Shown: positions 8,027 through 14,826 of the stretch, in pieces
Layout of the letters: the number at the start of each line of letters is the position of its first letter
Position numbering within the stretch: the first letter of the stretch is position 1
Source: Hermodarchaeum sp048939595
GTDB taxonomy: Archaea > Asgardarchaeota > Hermodarchaeia > Hermodarchaeales > Hermodarchaeaceae
Direction: 5' to 3'
NCBI GenBank assembly: GCA_048939595.1
Contig: JBHLPI010000021.1
Span: 1 to 31,394, forward strand
DNA: 31,394 nucleotides
The notes under the pieces: generated by a model
The model's input: the letters and a program-made list of their open reading frames with translations, nothing else
Databases searched by the model: none
What the model was told of the DNA's origin: nothing
Translations under genes and position numbers: made by a program

Positions 8027-8398
8027 CTAAGAAGTCAAAATTTGTTTCAGCTTTTGTTCATACTCCTCATACAACTCTAATAGGCGTTTTCCCAGCTCTG
8101 TCAGGGCTGTCCCTCCCCTTCCGTCACGATGCCCACGTCGCTTCTCTACAATTGGAGCGCCAAGCCGTTCCTCCACTTTTTGAAGGTAACCCCACGCAAA
8201 CCGATAAGATGGCGATTCCATTTCTCCCAAAGCATCTTTGGGTAGCATTCTCAATGCCTGACTAATAGAGCCCTTTTCTTGGATTCCTCGTAGCAGTAAA
8301 GCACCACCCCGGCCTAAAATCAAATCACCCTTCAACTCGAACCATAACTTTGCCTTCGGTTCAATCGCTCTAAGAAGCCTTTCATCTTTATCAGACAT
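8027..8398 (-). CDS. ModE-type winged-helix regulator (DNA-binding domain only)
   Basis: 123-residue protein matching the N-terminal domain of ModE (LysR-type winged helix). A helical N-terminus and a GRGGALLLRGIQEKGSIS region are followed by SYRFAWGYLQKVEERLG (recognition helix) and the basic wing KRRGHRDGRGGTALTELG, then a long C-terminal helix that would dimerise. The molybdate-binding TOBE/MOP domains of full ModE are absent, so metal sensing cannot be assumed. The start is ATG 8398, with GGGTG a few bases upstream; a GTG at 8407 is also in frame. A TATA-like CTTATAAC at about 8443-8436 could drive this gene. It is divergent from the kinase-like gene at 8565, which may be a target. Confidence 0.8.
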   Translation of the reverse strand: MSDKDERLLRAIEPKAKLWFELKGDLILGRGGALLLRGIQEKGSISQALRMLPKDALGEMESPSYRFAWGYLQKVEERLGAPIVEKRRGHRDGRGGTALTELGKRLLELYEEYEQKLKQILTS

Positions 8399-8564
8399 GG
8401 AACACACCCATTCTCTTATCTCGAATCTTCTGCAGGTTATAAGAGACGAATTCGGTGAAGCCTAATATTGTATGCGATACTTCAAATAACTACTACTTCA
8501 TAAGTCCATAATGAACTAAGCACCTTCGCCTATAGCAATTTAGTTGATGCAATCCAGGTAATAC

Positions 8565-9320
8565 ATGATGTCTTCGTTTCAGCTATCACGAATAGTGGTC
8601 AACTCGGTCAATGCTATTCTCGGTGAAGACTACACCATACATTCCTTCGAAAAACTCCCCAGTCGACGGAATGAAGTCTACCTCATCACAGGGTCATCCC
8701 CAACTCAAAATATGCCTGATAAACTAGTCGTGAAATATTACCATCACCCAGGCATTGCTCTCGAAACATCGATGCTTATTGAAGCGAATAAACACCAGGT
8801 TCCGGTGCCTCATATCATAGGTTCAACTGCAGACGTCCTTTTGCTGGAATATATCAGTGCCCCAAATCTCTGTGATTTAATTACACTTTTTCCCGATCCG
8901 ATTTATGGACACCTTTTAGGCTCTTGGCTGGCTCAATACCATGAAGCCTTTACTCGTGAAGATGATCTTGTTGTTGCGAAAGGCGATGCACGAATCCGAA
9001 ATTATTTGGTTACCCCTCAATCACTGGTTGGGGTGGATTTCGAAGAGAGCCATGCTTCCTCCTACATTGAGGATCTCGCCACGGCCTGTGCGTCCATTCT
9101 CGACACCACGCCTCTTTTTACAACCAGCAAGTTACGCCTTTGTGCGGTGGCCATCAATCAGTATGCGGAGAAACGGAAAATTCGGGAGATTAGTGCACTT
9201 AAGACTGCGCTAAAAGCTCAAATGGTTCGCGTTCTCAAGGAAACAGCGATGAGACGAAGCAACCCCGCAGAACTTGAAGCATACACCACCCGCTTTCAGG
9301 AAGGCAACCTCACGTTTTAG
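8565..9320 (+). CDS. Kinase-fold protein related to APH/Bud32
   Basis: 251-residue protein with a small protein-kinase-like fold. The N-lobe has VVKYY with Lys57 as the likely nucleotide Lys and Glu67 or Glu73 as its partner. The hinge region is LLLEYI. The catalytic loop reads KGDARIRNY (139-147), with Asp141 and Asn146 in the right places, but Lys replaces the His of the usual HGD. The metal-binding DFG/DxD equivalent is VDFEES, Asp158. The family includes small-molecule kinases and the tRNA-modification kinase Bud32; the compact size and the RxRNYL segment favour a Bud32/Rio-like relative. The C-terminal 50 residues are basic and helical. ATG 8565 (or 8568) has AGGTAA upstream. The substrate is unknown. 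Confidence 0.7.
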   Translation: MMSSFQLSRIVVNSVNAILGEDYTIHSFEKLPSRRNEVYLITGSSPTQNMPDKLVVKYYHHPGIALETSMLIEANKHQVPVPHIIGSTADVLLLEYISAPNLCDLITLFPDPIYGHLLGSWLAQYHEAFTREDDLVVAKGDARIRNYLVTPQSLVGVDFEESHASSYIEDLATACASILDTTPLFTTSKLRLCAVAINQYAEKRKIREISALKTALKAQMVRVLKETAMRRSNPAELEAYTTRFQEGNLTF

Positions 9321-9459
9321 ATTCCTGCAACAAGTTGAACATTTGGTTCAGTGCATGATTCTTCAGTTTTTATTACTGTGTTTTCAAAGGAAATTAGACA
9401 AACATGAAACTTATTAAAAAAATCAAATAATTGTCGATTGACAATATTATTTCCTGCCA

Positions 9460-9542
9460 AAAGCCTTTAAGTCGGCTTTGAGAGTTGCGAATAACTCCTA
9501 ACAGGAGTTAAATCATTAGAAACTTTAGGAGGCATATGAGTT
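9460..9542 (+). promoter_or_regulatory. TATA element, 5' hairpin leader and ribosome site of the first twin membrane gene
   Basis: A TTTAAG box at 9466-9471 lies inside an inverted repeat, AAAGCC (9460-9465) and GGCTTT (9474-9479). Archaeal start sites usually fall about 25 bases downstream, which puts the RNA 5' end next to a perfect 8-bp hairpin: TAACTCCT (9492-9499), loop AAC, AGGAGTTA (9503-9510). A GGAGG ribosome site follows at 9528-9532. The same arrangement precedes the paralogue at 10119. The start site is inferred. Confidence 0.6.
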
Positions 9543-9890
9543 ATGGCAGACGAAGGAACAGCACAAATGTTAGTCAATATTGGCGCCTATCTCCAATTGA
9601 TCTTCTTTATCATCTTCCTGGCTTATGGAATCTGGAGTGTAGTCTCTCTCCTTCCACTCATGGCTGATCCCATGTTCATGATCTTTGGGATTATCTTACT
9701 TGTGATGGCTAGTATCTATGTAGTCTTTGGTATCTTTGGACTTATCTTGTTCTTCCTTTGGTGGCGATGGCGCGCGGACATCCCTGGCCACAAGACCGGT
9801 CTCATTGTCACCGGTATCCTTGGCCTTTTCCTCGCTGGCGGTTTACCTGGCTTGCTCGTCCTCATTGGTGCCGCAGTTTACCCATCATAG
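9543..9890 (+). CDS. Small three-helix membrane protein, twin copy 1
   Basis: 115-residue membrane protein of unknown function. A short soluble N-terminus (MADEGTAQMLVNIG) is followed by hydrophobic helices at about 15-40, 45-75 and 86-112. A WWRWR segment and a conserved HKTG motif lie in the loop before the last helix. The ending GLFLAGGLPGLLVLIG is nearly the same in the gene at 10119, and the first eight residues (MADEGTA and the codons for them) are almost identical, so this is a tandem duplication. The GGAGG at 9528 lies 10 bases from the ATG. An out-of-frame ATG sits 7 bases upstream. The gene has its own promoter, leader hairpin and terminator. Confidence 0.85.
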   Translation: MADEGTAQMLVNIGAYLQLIFFIIFLAYGIWSVVSLLPLMADPMFMIFGIILLVMASIYVVFGIFGLILFFLWWRWRADIPGHKTGLIVTGILGLFLAGGLPGLLVLIGAAVYPS

Positions 9891-9894
9891 GAAA

Positions 9895-9936
9895 CGACCT
9901 TTTGCTAAGGCTTAAGGTCGCTTTCTCATTTTTTTT
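9895..9936 (+). terminator. Hairpin plus T-tract terminator of twin copy 1
   Basis: CGACCTT at 9895-9901 pairs with AAGGTCG at 9914-9920. A tract of eight T follows at 9929-9936. It begins four bases after the stop codon of the membrane gene, as expected for a T-tract-dependent archaeal terminator strengthened by a stem. Confidence 0.7.
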
Positions 9937-10036
9937 AGATTTGAGATATTCTAATGTCGTATTTAGCTTTAGCAAGACAATGCTAGGCATGAACCGTATT
10001 TTGTACCATTAACCTTTTTTTGGTTCTAATAAAGGA

Positions 10037-10118
10037 AAAGTCTTTAAGGTGGCTCTAGGAGAACGGACTTAACTCCATTCTATGGAGTCTCTTAGAAATT
10101 ATCGGAGGTTTATGAGTT
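10037..10118 (+). promoter_or_regulatory. TATA element, 5' hairpin leader and ribosome site of the second twin membrane gene
   Basis: A TTTAAG box at 10043-10048, in a context close to that of the first twin, lies 76 bases from the ATG (77 in copy 1). The predicted RNA start lies at the foot of a hairpin, ACTCCAT (10072-10078), loop TCT, ATGGAGT (10082-10088). A GGAGG follows at 10104-10108. Stem pairing is kept although its outer bases differ from copy 1, which suggests that the structure matters. Confidence 0.6.
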
Positions 10119-10472
10119 ATGGCAGACGAAGGAACAGCAAGGACCCTAGTTTCTATAGGTGCCTGGCTTGCATTTATCTTCTGGCTAATTGGGATTATTG
10201 CACTTGCAGCCCTCGCGGTCCTATTTCTTCCTTTCTTCATGGGCGATATCTTACTTTGGCTCTTTGCCTTCGGAACAATCATGATTATCGTTTTGGTCTT
10301 TTCGATCTTTACGATTATCTTTTTCATCCTCTGGTTCCGATGGCGACATGACCCAAGTGCTCACAAGACTGGACTGATTATCACAGGAATCTTTGGGTTG
10401 TTCCTTGCATATGGTCTCCCAGGCCTCTTAGTCCTGATTGGTGGCGCTATTGCTCCATCAGAGACAGCCTAA
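10119..10472 (+). CDS. Small three-helix membrane protein, twin copy 2
   Basis: 117-residue paralogue of the preceding membrane protein. It starts with the same MADEGTA and has the same three hydrophobic segments, a loop with WFRWRHD and HKTG, and the C-terminal GLPGLLVLIGG. The first helix differs most, so the copies are not recent. ATG 10119 is preceded by GGAGG with the same decoy ATG 7 bases upstream as in copy 1. It has a separate promoter and terminator, so the two copies can be expressed independently. No known family is assigned. The size and helix pattern resemble small stress or envelope membrane proteins, but this is only a resemblance. Confidence 0.85.
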   Translation: MADEGTARTLVSIGAWLAFIFWLIGIIALAALAVLFLPFFMGDILLWLFAFGTIMIIVLVFSIFTIIFFILWFRWRHDPSAHKTGLIITGIFGLFLAYGLPGLLVLIGGAIAPSETA

Positions 10473-10516
10473 ACGACCAAAGCCATTGGCTTACTGGTCG
10501 TTCCTCTCCTTTTTTT
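10472..10516 (+). terminator. Strong hairpin plus T-tract terminator of twin copy 2
   Basis: AACGACCA at 10472-10479 pairs with TGGTCGTT at 10495-10502. An inner stem AAGCC/GGCTT with loop ATT continues it with a two-base bulge. Seven T follow at 10510-10516. The stem overlaps the last base of the stop codon. The CGACC/GGTCG core is shared with the terminator of copy 1. Confidence 0.75.
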
Positions 10517-10558
10517 AAGCAGAGACTATTCCCTAGCACAGATTATGGAATATGGAGG

Positions 10559-10566
10559 TTTAAAAT
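10559..10566 (+). promoter_or_regulatory. Possible TATA box for the FEN1 gene
   Basis: A TTTAAAAT box lies 95 bases before the FEN1 start. A start site about 25 bases downstream would give a leader of about 65 bases. Within or next to that leader, GAACC and GGTTC can pair around a 12-13 base loop (about 10589-10612). No tRNA or known small RNA is recognised in the 10517-10653 gap. Confidence 0.35.
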
Positions 10567-10653
10567 TGGGGCGAGTGGCGGAACCTTTATGGTATATGGG
10601 TTCTGCAGTGAAGCAGTAATTGAAACTCTGTTTAACCTTGGAGGCCATGTCTG

Positions 10654-11685
10654 TTGGGTGTCAAACTAGCGCCCCTCATAACCCCTGAAATGTTAACTCT
10701 AGAAGAGTTAAGAGGGCGATCATTTGCTGTTGATGCTGCTAACCAGCTTCATCAATTTCTTGCTCTAATACGAACCCCTGATGGAATCCCGCTCAAAGAT
10801 CGGGAAGGACGCGTTACCTCCCATCTTGTTGGTTTGCTATATCGGACGACACGACTAATTACGGAGTATGATATGAAGCTCATCTTTGTTTTTGACGGAA
10901 AACCCCCGGATTTAAAATCCGATGAGATTACCAAGCGGCGGGAGCAACGGAAGCGAGCTGAAAGGGAGTATAAAGAAGCAGTGGCAAAAGGTGATATGAA
11001 AACAGCCTGGTCCAAGGCAGTGGGAACTGGACGTCTAACTCGTTCAATGGCTGAAGAAGCTCAACAAGTACTTGGCTTCTTAGGTATCCCTTATGTTCAA
11101 GCACCAGGAGAAGGTGAAGCTCAAGCCGCATATATGGTTCAGCGTGGTGATGCTTGGGCCACTGCCAGCCGAGATTATGATACACTTCTTTTTGGAACGC
11201 CCCGCTTACTCCGCTATCTAACCCTGACAGGACGAAAACGACTTCCTAGCAAGGGGACTAGTGTGCCTCTTGAGCCTGAACTTATCGATCTGCACAAAGT
11301 CTTAGCTGATAATGGGATTAACCGAGAACAACTCGTGGATATGGCTCTTCTCATCGGTACTGATTTCAATGAAGGCGTTCCTCAAGTGGGGCCAAAAACA
11401 GCCTTAAAGCTTATCAAAGAAAATAACAGTCTAGACAATTTACCAAGTAAAATCCTTGAACAACTCCCACCAAACTACCATAAGATTCGACGCATCTTCC
11501 TCGATCACCCTATAACCGATGAGTACGATATCACCCCCAAACCCATCGATAAAGAAGGATTAATCACCTTCCTCTGTCAAGAACGTGGATTCTCAGAAAC
11601 CCGGGTTACCAATGTCGTAGACCGCCTGATCAAAGCCAAGCAGGGACAGCGACAGCAAAGCCTAGATAGTTGGACGCACGGCTAG
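10654..11685 (+). CDS. fen: Flap endonuclease 1
   Basis: 343-residue structure-specific nuclease that removes 5' flaps during Okazaki-fragment maturation and repair. The N-terminus MGVKL is the family signature, since Gly2 sits at the active site, and it fixes the start at TTG 10654, with GGAGG at 10640-10644 nine bases upstream. Acidic metal ligands are visible: Asp27 in FAVDAAN, Asp81 in FVFDGKPPD, the Glu pair in APGEGEAQAAY and the Asp pair in ASRDYDT. The helix-hairpin-helix region GTDFNEGVPQVGPKTALKL follows. The last ten residues, QQSLDSWTHG, form a PCNA-interacting (PIP) motif with Trp in place of the first aromatic. The length is normal. An out-of-frame ATG at 10647 should not be mistaken for the start. 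Confidence 0.96.
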   Translation: MGVKLAPLITPEMLTLEELRGRSFAVDAANQLHQFLALIRTPDGIPLKDREGRVTSHLVGLLYRTTRLITEYDMKLIFVFDGKPPDLKSDEITKRREQRKRAEREYKEAVAKGDMKTAWSKAVGTGRLTRSMAEEAQQVLGFLGIPYVQAPGEGEAQAAYMVQRGDAWATASRDYDTLLFGTPRLLRYLTLTGRKRLPSKGTSVPLEPELIDLHKVLADNGINREQLVDMALLIGTDFNEGVPQVGPKTALKLIKENNSLDNLPSKILEQLPPNYHKIRRIFLDHPITDEYDITPKPIDKEGLITFLCQERGFSETRVTNVVDRLIKAKQGQRQQSLDSWTHG

Positions 11686-11690
11686 CAGCA

Positions 11691-13343
11691 TTACATCATC
11701 AGAATTTTTGACCAAAATGCGGCAAGTTGCTCTCGCCTCTCATACGTCATCAAAGCATAATTTGCAAGTTGCCGTGTGCCTCGTTGTAGGTGTTCCGAAC
11801 TAAAGGGGCGTTTCACCCAATTCACTCGTTGGGCAATCTCGTCCAATTGTCGTTGGAAGGGGCGGTTAGATCGAATTTCTGTTCGCATCAACTGAATTAG
11901 TTGTTCTCCGAAGACCTCGTCATTCAAGCTCACTTTGGATCGAGCTCCCATTATCCTTTCTATCTTAAGGGGCGGAATCACGCCATATTTACCCTCACCC
12001 TGTCCGAGCTTCACAACAAAAATCGGCACGACCACCTGCATGAGCGGCAAGTACCCTTGCAATGTGTCAGCAGGTGCACTAATTGCCTCAAAGCGTCGAT
12101 GTTCCTGCTCAACGCGATTCTTTAACTTCTGTATGGAACCCTTGACCGCGGCGTGTAACTTGATGATTGCCTCACGAATCATATTCAACTCGGATAACTG
12201 GGCGGTCTCTGCCACATCGGGTGGTGTGGATTCAGAATATACTAAGGTGCCACTGGGGAACGGAGGCGGAATTGAAGGCTGGTCAGGTTCAAGCCGTGAT
12301 TGTTCTTGACTCCACTGATGTCGAGTTCGAGCATCCCGTAATTCTTCGGTTTTTTCATCCAGTTCCGTAAGAGCTTGTTGAATTGAAAGCTGAAAAACAC
12401 TCGCTGTATTTTCTAGCTCAATTAGCCGTGTTTTCACATTTGCGATATGCCATTCCACTTCTGTCGGTTTTGCTTTGATTGAGCTCACAAGACGGCGACA
12501 TTGTTCTGTAGACAATCCTAGTGTATTAGCTAACCGACTAACTACTTCAGCGAGTTCACTAGAAATTCGTTCTTTCTCCTTATCCAATTCGACAGTCGGT
12601 TCATCCGCAAAAAAGGAAGGCTGTGACTCACTTTCAATCTGCCGGGCTTCCCACCGTAGAGATGCGCCATGCGACATTCGATCCCGACGGGCATCCAGAA
12701 GACGAATATTCTCCTCAACAAATTCGTCAACAAGACTTTCTGTCTGACTGAGTTGCGCAAGATTCGAATCGAGACGTGCCCGTTCATTTCTGAACAAAAT
12801 TCCCACATCATGGATTTCCTTCGTTGATAGTCGGGAAGGTAAACAGACCTCATCTCCAGGGGGTGGAATTCCTGTATCTACAAGGACGCGAAGCGGATCA
12901 ATTATTGTGGGTAACATGGCATTTCGAATAACGATTAACTCCGTAGACGGTGTCTCAAACTCTTGGATGAATTCCCCTAAGAGCTTAGGTACCAGCTCTA
13001 TCCTTTCGACATTTCGCAGGTCAGCTCGCATTTGAACTAGAGAGGGGATCAAAGAATGGCGGACTGAGATAGTTGGCTCACCTACGCCACTAATAACTAA
13101 ACTTCGACCGGGTAGTGCATGGACCAAAAAAAAGGGCAGATAAACTTGAGAGAAATAGGAACAAGGGGTAGGATCTCGAATCTGTTTGTGTAAGAACATT
13201 AATGCTGAAACAAAATCTGCTTCGGGTGTTGAGGAAAAGCCATCTTTCGTGGCTTCGGAGGGACCCTGAATGAATGCCGCAACCTTCGTTATTGCCACGC
13301 TACCACCCGACCCGCATACAGGATGATACACTTGCCGCGTCAT
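11691..13343 (-). CDS. Orphan coiled-coil protein, function unknown
   Basis: Protein of about 550 residues with no recognised family. The first 180 residues look like an alpha/beta domain with hydrophobic strands (YLPFFLVHALPGRSLVISG and ELIVIRNAMLP). Residues about 190-355 form a long charged coiled coil with a short Pro break around 365-375. Residues about 395-430 form another helix, followed by a globular C-terminal domain that begins PLMQVVVPIFVV and contains KYGVIPPLKI. No Walker motif is present, so it is not an SMC/Rad50 ATPase. The start is ATG 13343 (GTG 13349 is also in frame). No Shine-Dalgarno sequence is visible, and a TATA-like box 25 bases upstream suggests a leaderless mRNA. 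It is convergent with FEN1, with 5 bases between the stops. Confidence 0.75.
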   Translation of the reverse strand: MTRQVYHPVCGSGGSVAITKVAAFIQGPSEATKDGFSSTPEADFVSALMFLHKQIRDPTPCSYFSQVYLPFFLVHALPGRSLVISGVGEPTISVRHSLIPSLVQMRADLRNVERIELVPKLLGEFIQEFETPSTELIVIRNAMLPTIIDPLRVLVDTGIPPPGDEVCLPSRLSTKEIHDVGILFRNERARLDSNLAQLSQTESLVDEFVEENIRLLDARRDRMSHGASLRWEARQIESESQPSFFADEPTVELDKEKERISSELAEVVSRLANTLGLSTEQCRRLVSSIKAKPTEVEWHIANVKTRLIELENTASVFQLSIQQALTELDEKTEELRDARTRHQWSQEQSRLEPDQPSIPPPFPSGTLVYSESTPPDVAETAQLSELNMIREAIIKLHAAVKGSIQKLKNRVEQEHRRFEAISAPADTLQGYLPLMQVVVPIFVVKLGQGEGKYGVIPPLKIERIMGARSKVSLNDEVFGEQLIQLMRTEIRSNRPFQRQLDEIAQRVNWVKRPFSSEHLQRGTRQLANYALMTYERREQLAAFWSKILMM

Positions 13344-13363
13344 TGACACAACGAAGGGGCGAA

Positions 13364-13407
13364 GTATAATCTTTTTGGCTAAGGTTTATCCCATGGATAG
13401 ATTATAC
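13364..13407. promoter_or_regulatory. Divergent pair of TATA boxes, probably leaderless on both sides
   Basis: The 9-mer AGATTATAC occurs at 13399-13407 on the plus strand and at 13372-13364 on the minus strand. The first is centred 27 bases before ATG 13430. The second is centred 25 bases before ATG 13343. Neither gene has a good Shine-Dalgarno sequence, and that spacing is what leaderless archaeal mRNAs show. Transcription starts are inferred, not observed. Confidence 0.55.
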
Positions 13408-13429
13408 ATTTCTTTGGAAATGAACATCA

Positions 13430-14803
13430 ATGACCCGACAAATCATTGTTATTGGATGTGGTACAGCTGGAGCTGCTGCTACCTTGATGGCACGAAAGAC
13501 TAGCCGAGATGCTGCGATCACGATTCTCCAGGATGAATCTTTTCCCGAATATAGTCGGTGTGGGCTTCCCTATACTGTGAATCGTGTGATTCCCAAAACT
13601 GAGGATGTTATCATCCATCCGGAAGCCTTCTACACTGGTAATTTGGTAAGAGCTGATTTACGGCTGAATGCCAAGGTTTCGAAGTTAGATCCGAAAAAGA
13701 AAGTTGTAACGGTTGCATTTCAAGATGGATCCACTGACTCATTGTCATTTGATGCGTTAGTATTGGCGACTGGGGCGCGAACTAGTACACCTCCCATTGA
13801 GGGGCTGGATGCTCCTCATGTGTATCGATTACACACGTTTGAGGATGCTAAGAAACTCCAAGCCGTGGCAAAGAAGGGAAAAACAGCAGCGATAATTGGT
13901 GCTGGTCTTGTGGGACTTGAAACCGCTGAAGCCTTACACACCTTGGGTCTGAAAATTACTGTGATAGAATTTCTTCCACAAGTTCTTCCTGCCATGGTCG
14001 ATGATGAAATTGGTGCGCTGGTTCAAGAACGAATAGAAGCCGAAGGAGTAGCGGTCAAACTTGGAACAGCAGCAAAACAAGTTACCAAAACCCATGTCCG
14101 CATCACGAATCGTGAAACAAACACTGACGAAAAAATCCCCGCTGAAATTGTCGTGGTTGCTACAGGTGTTCGAGCTAATACCGTGCTTGCTCAAGAGGCT
14201 GGCATCCAGCTTGGGGAACGTGGTGGAATCCTTGTAAACAATCGTATGCAAACGAATTTTTCTAATATTTATGCTGCAGGCGATTGTGCGGAACATCTCG
14301 ATCTAGTCACTGGTCAAACTGTTGTTTCTGGATTGGGGAGTATTGCCCTGCGTCAAGGTGAAGTTGCAGGAGTCAATGCAGCAGGAGGGAGGGCTGAATT
14401 AGAGGGGGTGGTGCTTGCACGAACAACGCATCTCTTTGGTTTAGAAGTTGCTGCAGTGGGACCAACTCGTGTAGCGGCAGAAAGAGCAAGACTTCCTATA
14501 CTTGCAGGGAAATTTAGGGGAAGCCGAACAGCCGAATACTATCCAAGTGAAGAAGAGGTCACTGTCAAACTGTTAGCCAATAAGGAAAATGGGCATTTAA
14601 TTGGGGGGCAAGTCATCGGTCCATGTGCCCATCAACGGGCAAACGTGTTAAGTGCCGCCTTATCAGCGAAAATGACTATTCGAGAAGTCGCTGATTTAGA
14701 AACCTGTTATGCCCCACCAGTAGCTCCCATCCGTGAACCTTTTGCTATGGCTGCACAGATACTGGCCCTCCGTTATGAGCGAATGAAACAGAAAAAAGGT
14801 TAG
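13430..14803 (+). CDS. CoA-disulfide reductase / NAD(P)H sulfur oxidoreductase-type flavoenzyme
   Basis: 457-residue FAD- and NAD(P)H-dependent oxidoreductase of the CoA-disulfide reductase/NADH oxidase family. The FAD Rossmann motif GCGTAGAAA lies at 9-17. The redox Cys is Cys44 in RCGLPYTV, the single active-site Cys of this family. LATGAR at about 116-121, the NAD(P)H motif GAGLVGLE around 163-170 and YAAGDCAE at about 282-289 (second FAD contact) follow. The C-terminal dimerisation domain is present with a GGQVIGP segment. Members reduce CoA disulfide, O2, or elemental sulfur via CoA (the NSR enzyme of Thermococcales). The context, facing a sulfhydrogenase operon, favours sulfur or CoA-persulfide chemistry but does not prove it. 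No rhodanese domain is fused. It probably has a leaderless ATG start. Confidence 0.88.
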   Translation: MTRQIIVIGCGTAGAAATLMARKTSRDAAITILQDESFPEYSRCGLPYTVNRVIPKTEDVIIHPEAFYTGNLVRADLRLNAKVSKLDPKKKVVTVAFQDGSTDSLSFDALVLATGARTSTPPIEGLDAPHVYRLHTFEDAKKLQAVAKKGKTAAIIGAGLVGLETAEALHTLGLKITVIEFLPQVLPAMVDDEIGALVQERIEAEGVAVKLGTAAKQVTKTHVRITNRETNTDEKIPAEIVVVATGVRANTVLAQEAGIQLGERGGILVNNRMQTNFSNIYAAGDCAEHLDLVTGQTVVSGLGSIALRQGEVAGVNAAGGRAELEGVVLARTTHLFGLEVAAVGPTRVAAERARLPILAGKFRGSRTAEYYPSEEEVTVKLLANKENGHLIGGQVIGPCAHQRANVLSAALSAKMTIREVADLETCYAPPVAPIREPFAMAAQILALRYERMKQKKG

Positions 14804-14826
14804 ATGCTCAAATCCCTTCAAATCGA

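Noticed and set aside
10540..10640. Region before FEN1 with short pairings, considered as a tRNA or small RNA
   Set aside because: No T-loop consensus, no cloverleaf, and no box C/D pair. Only a weak GAACC/GGTTC stem is visible.
11901..12853. Several plus- and minus-strand frames inside the coiled-coil gene
   Set aside because: All are shadows of the long frame 11691-13343, with low-complexity Ser/Arg/Cys-rich products.
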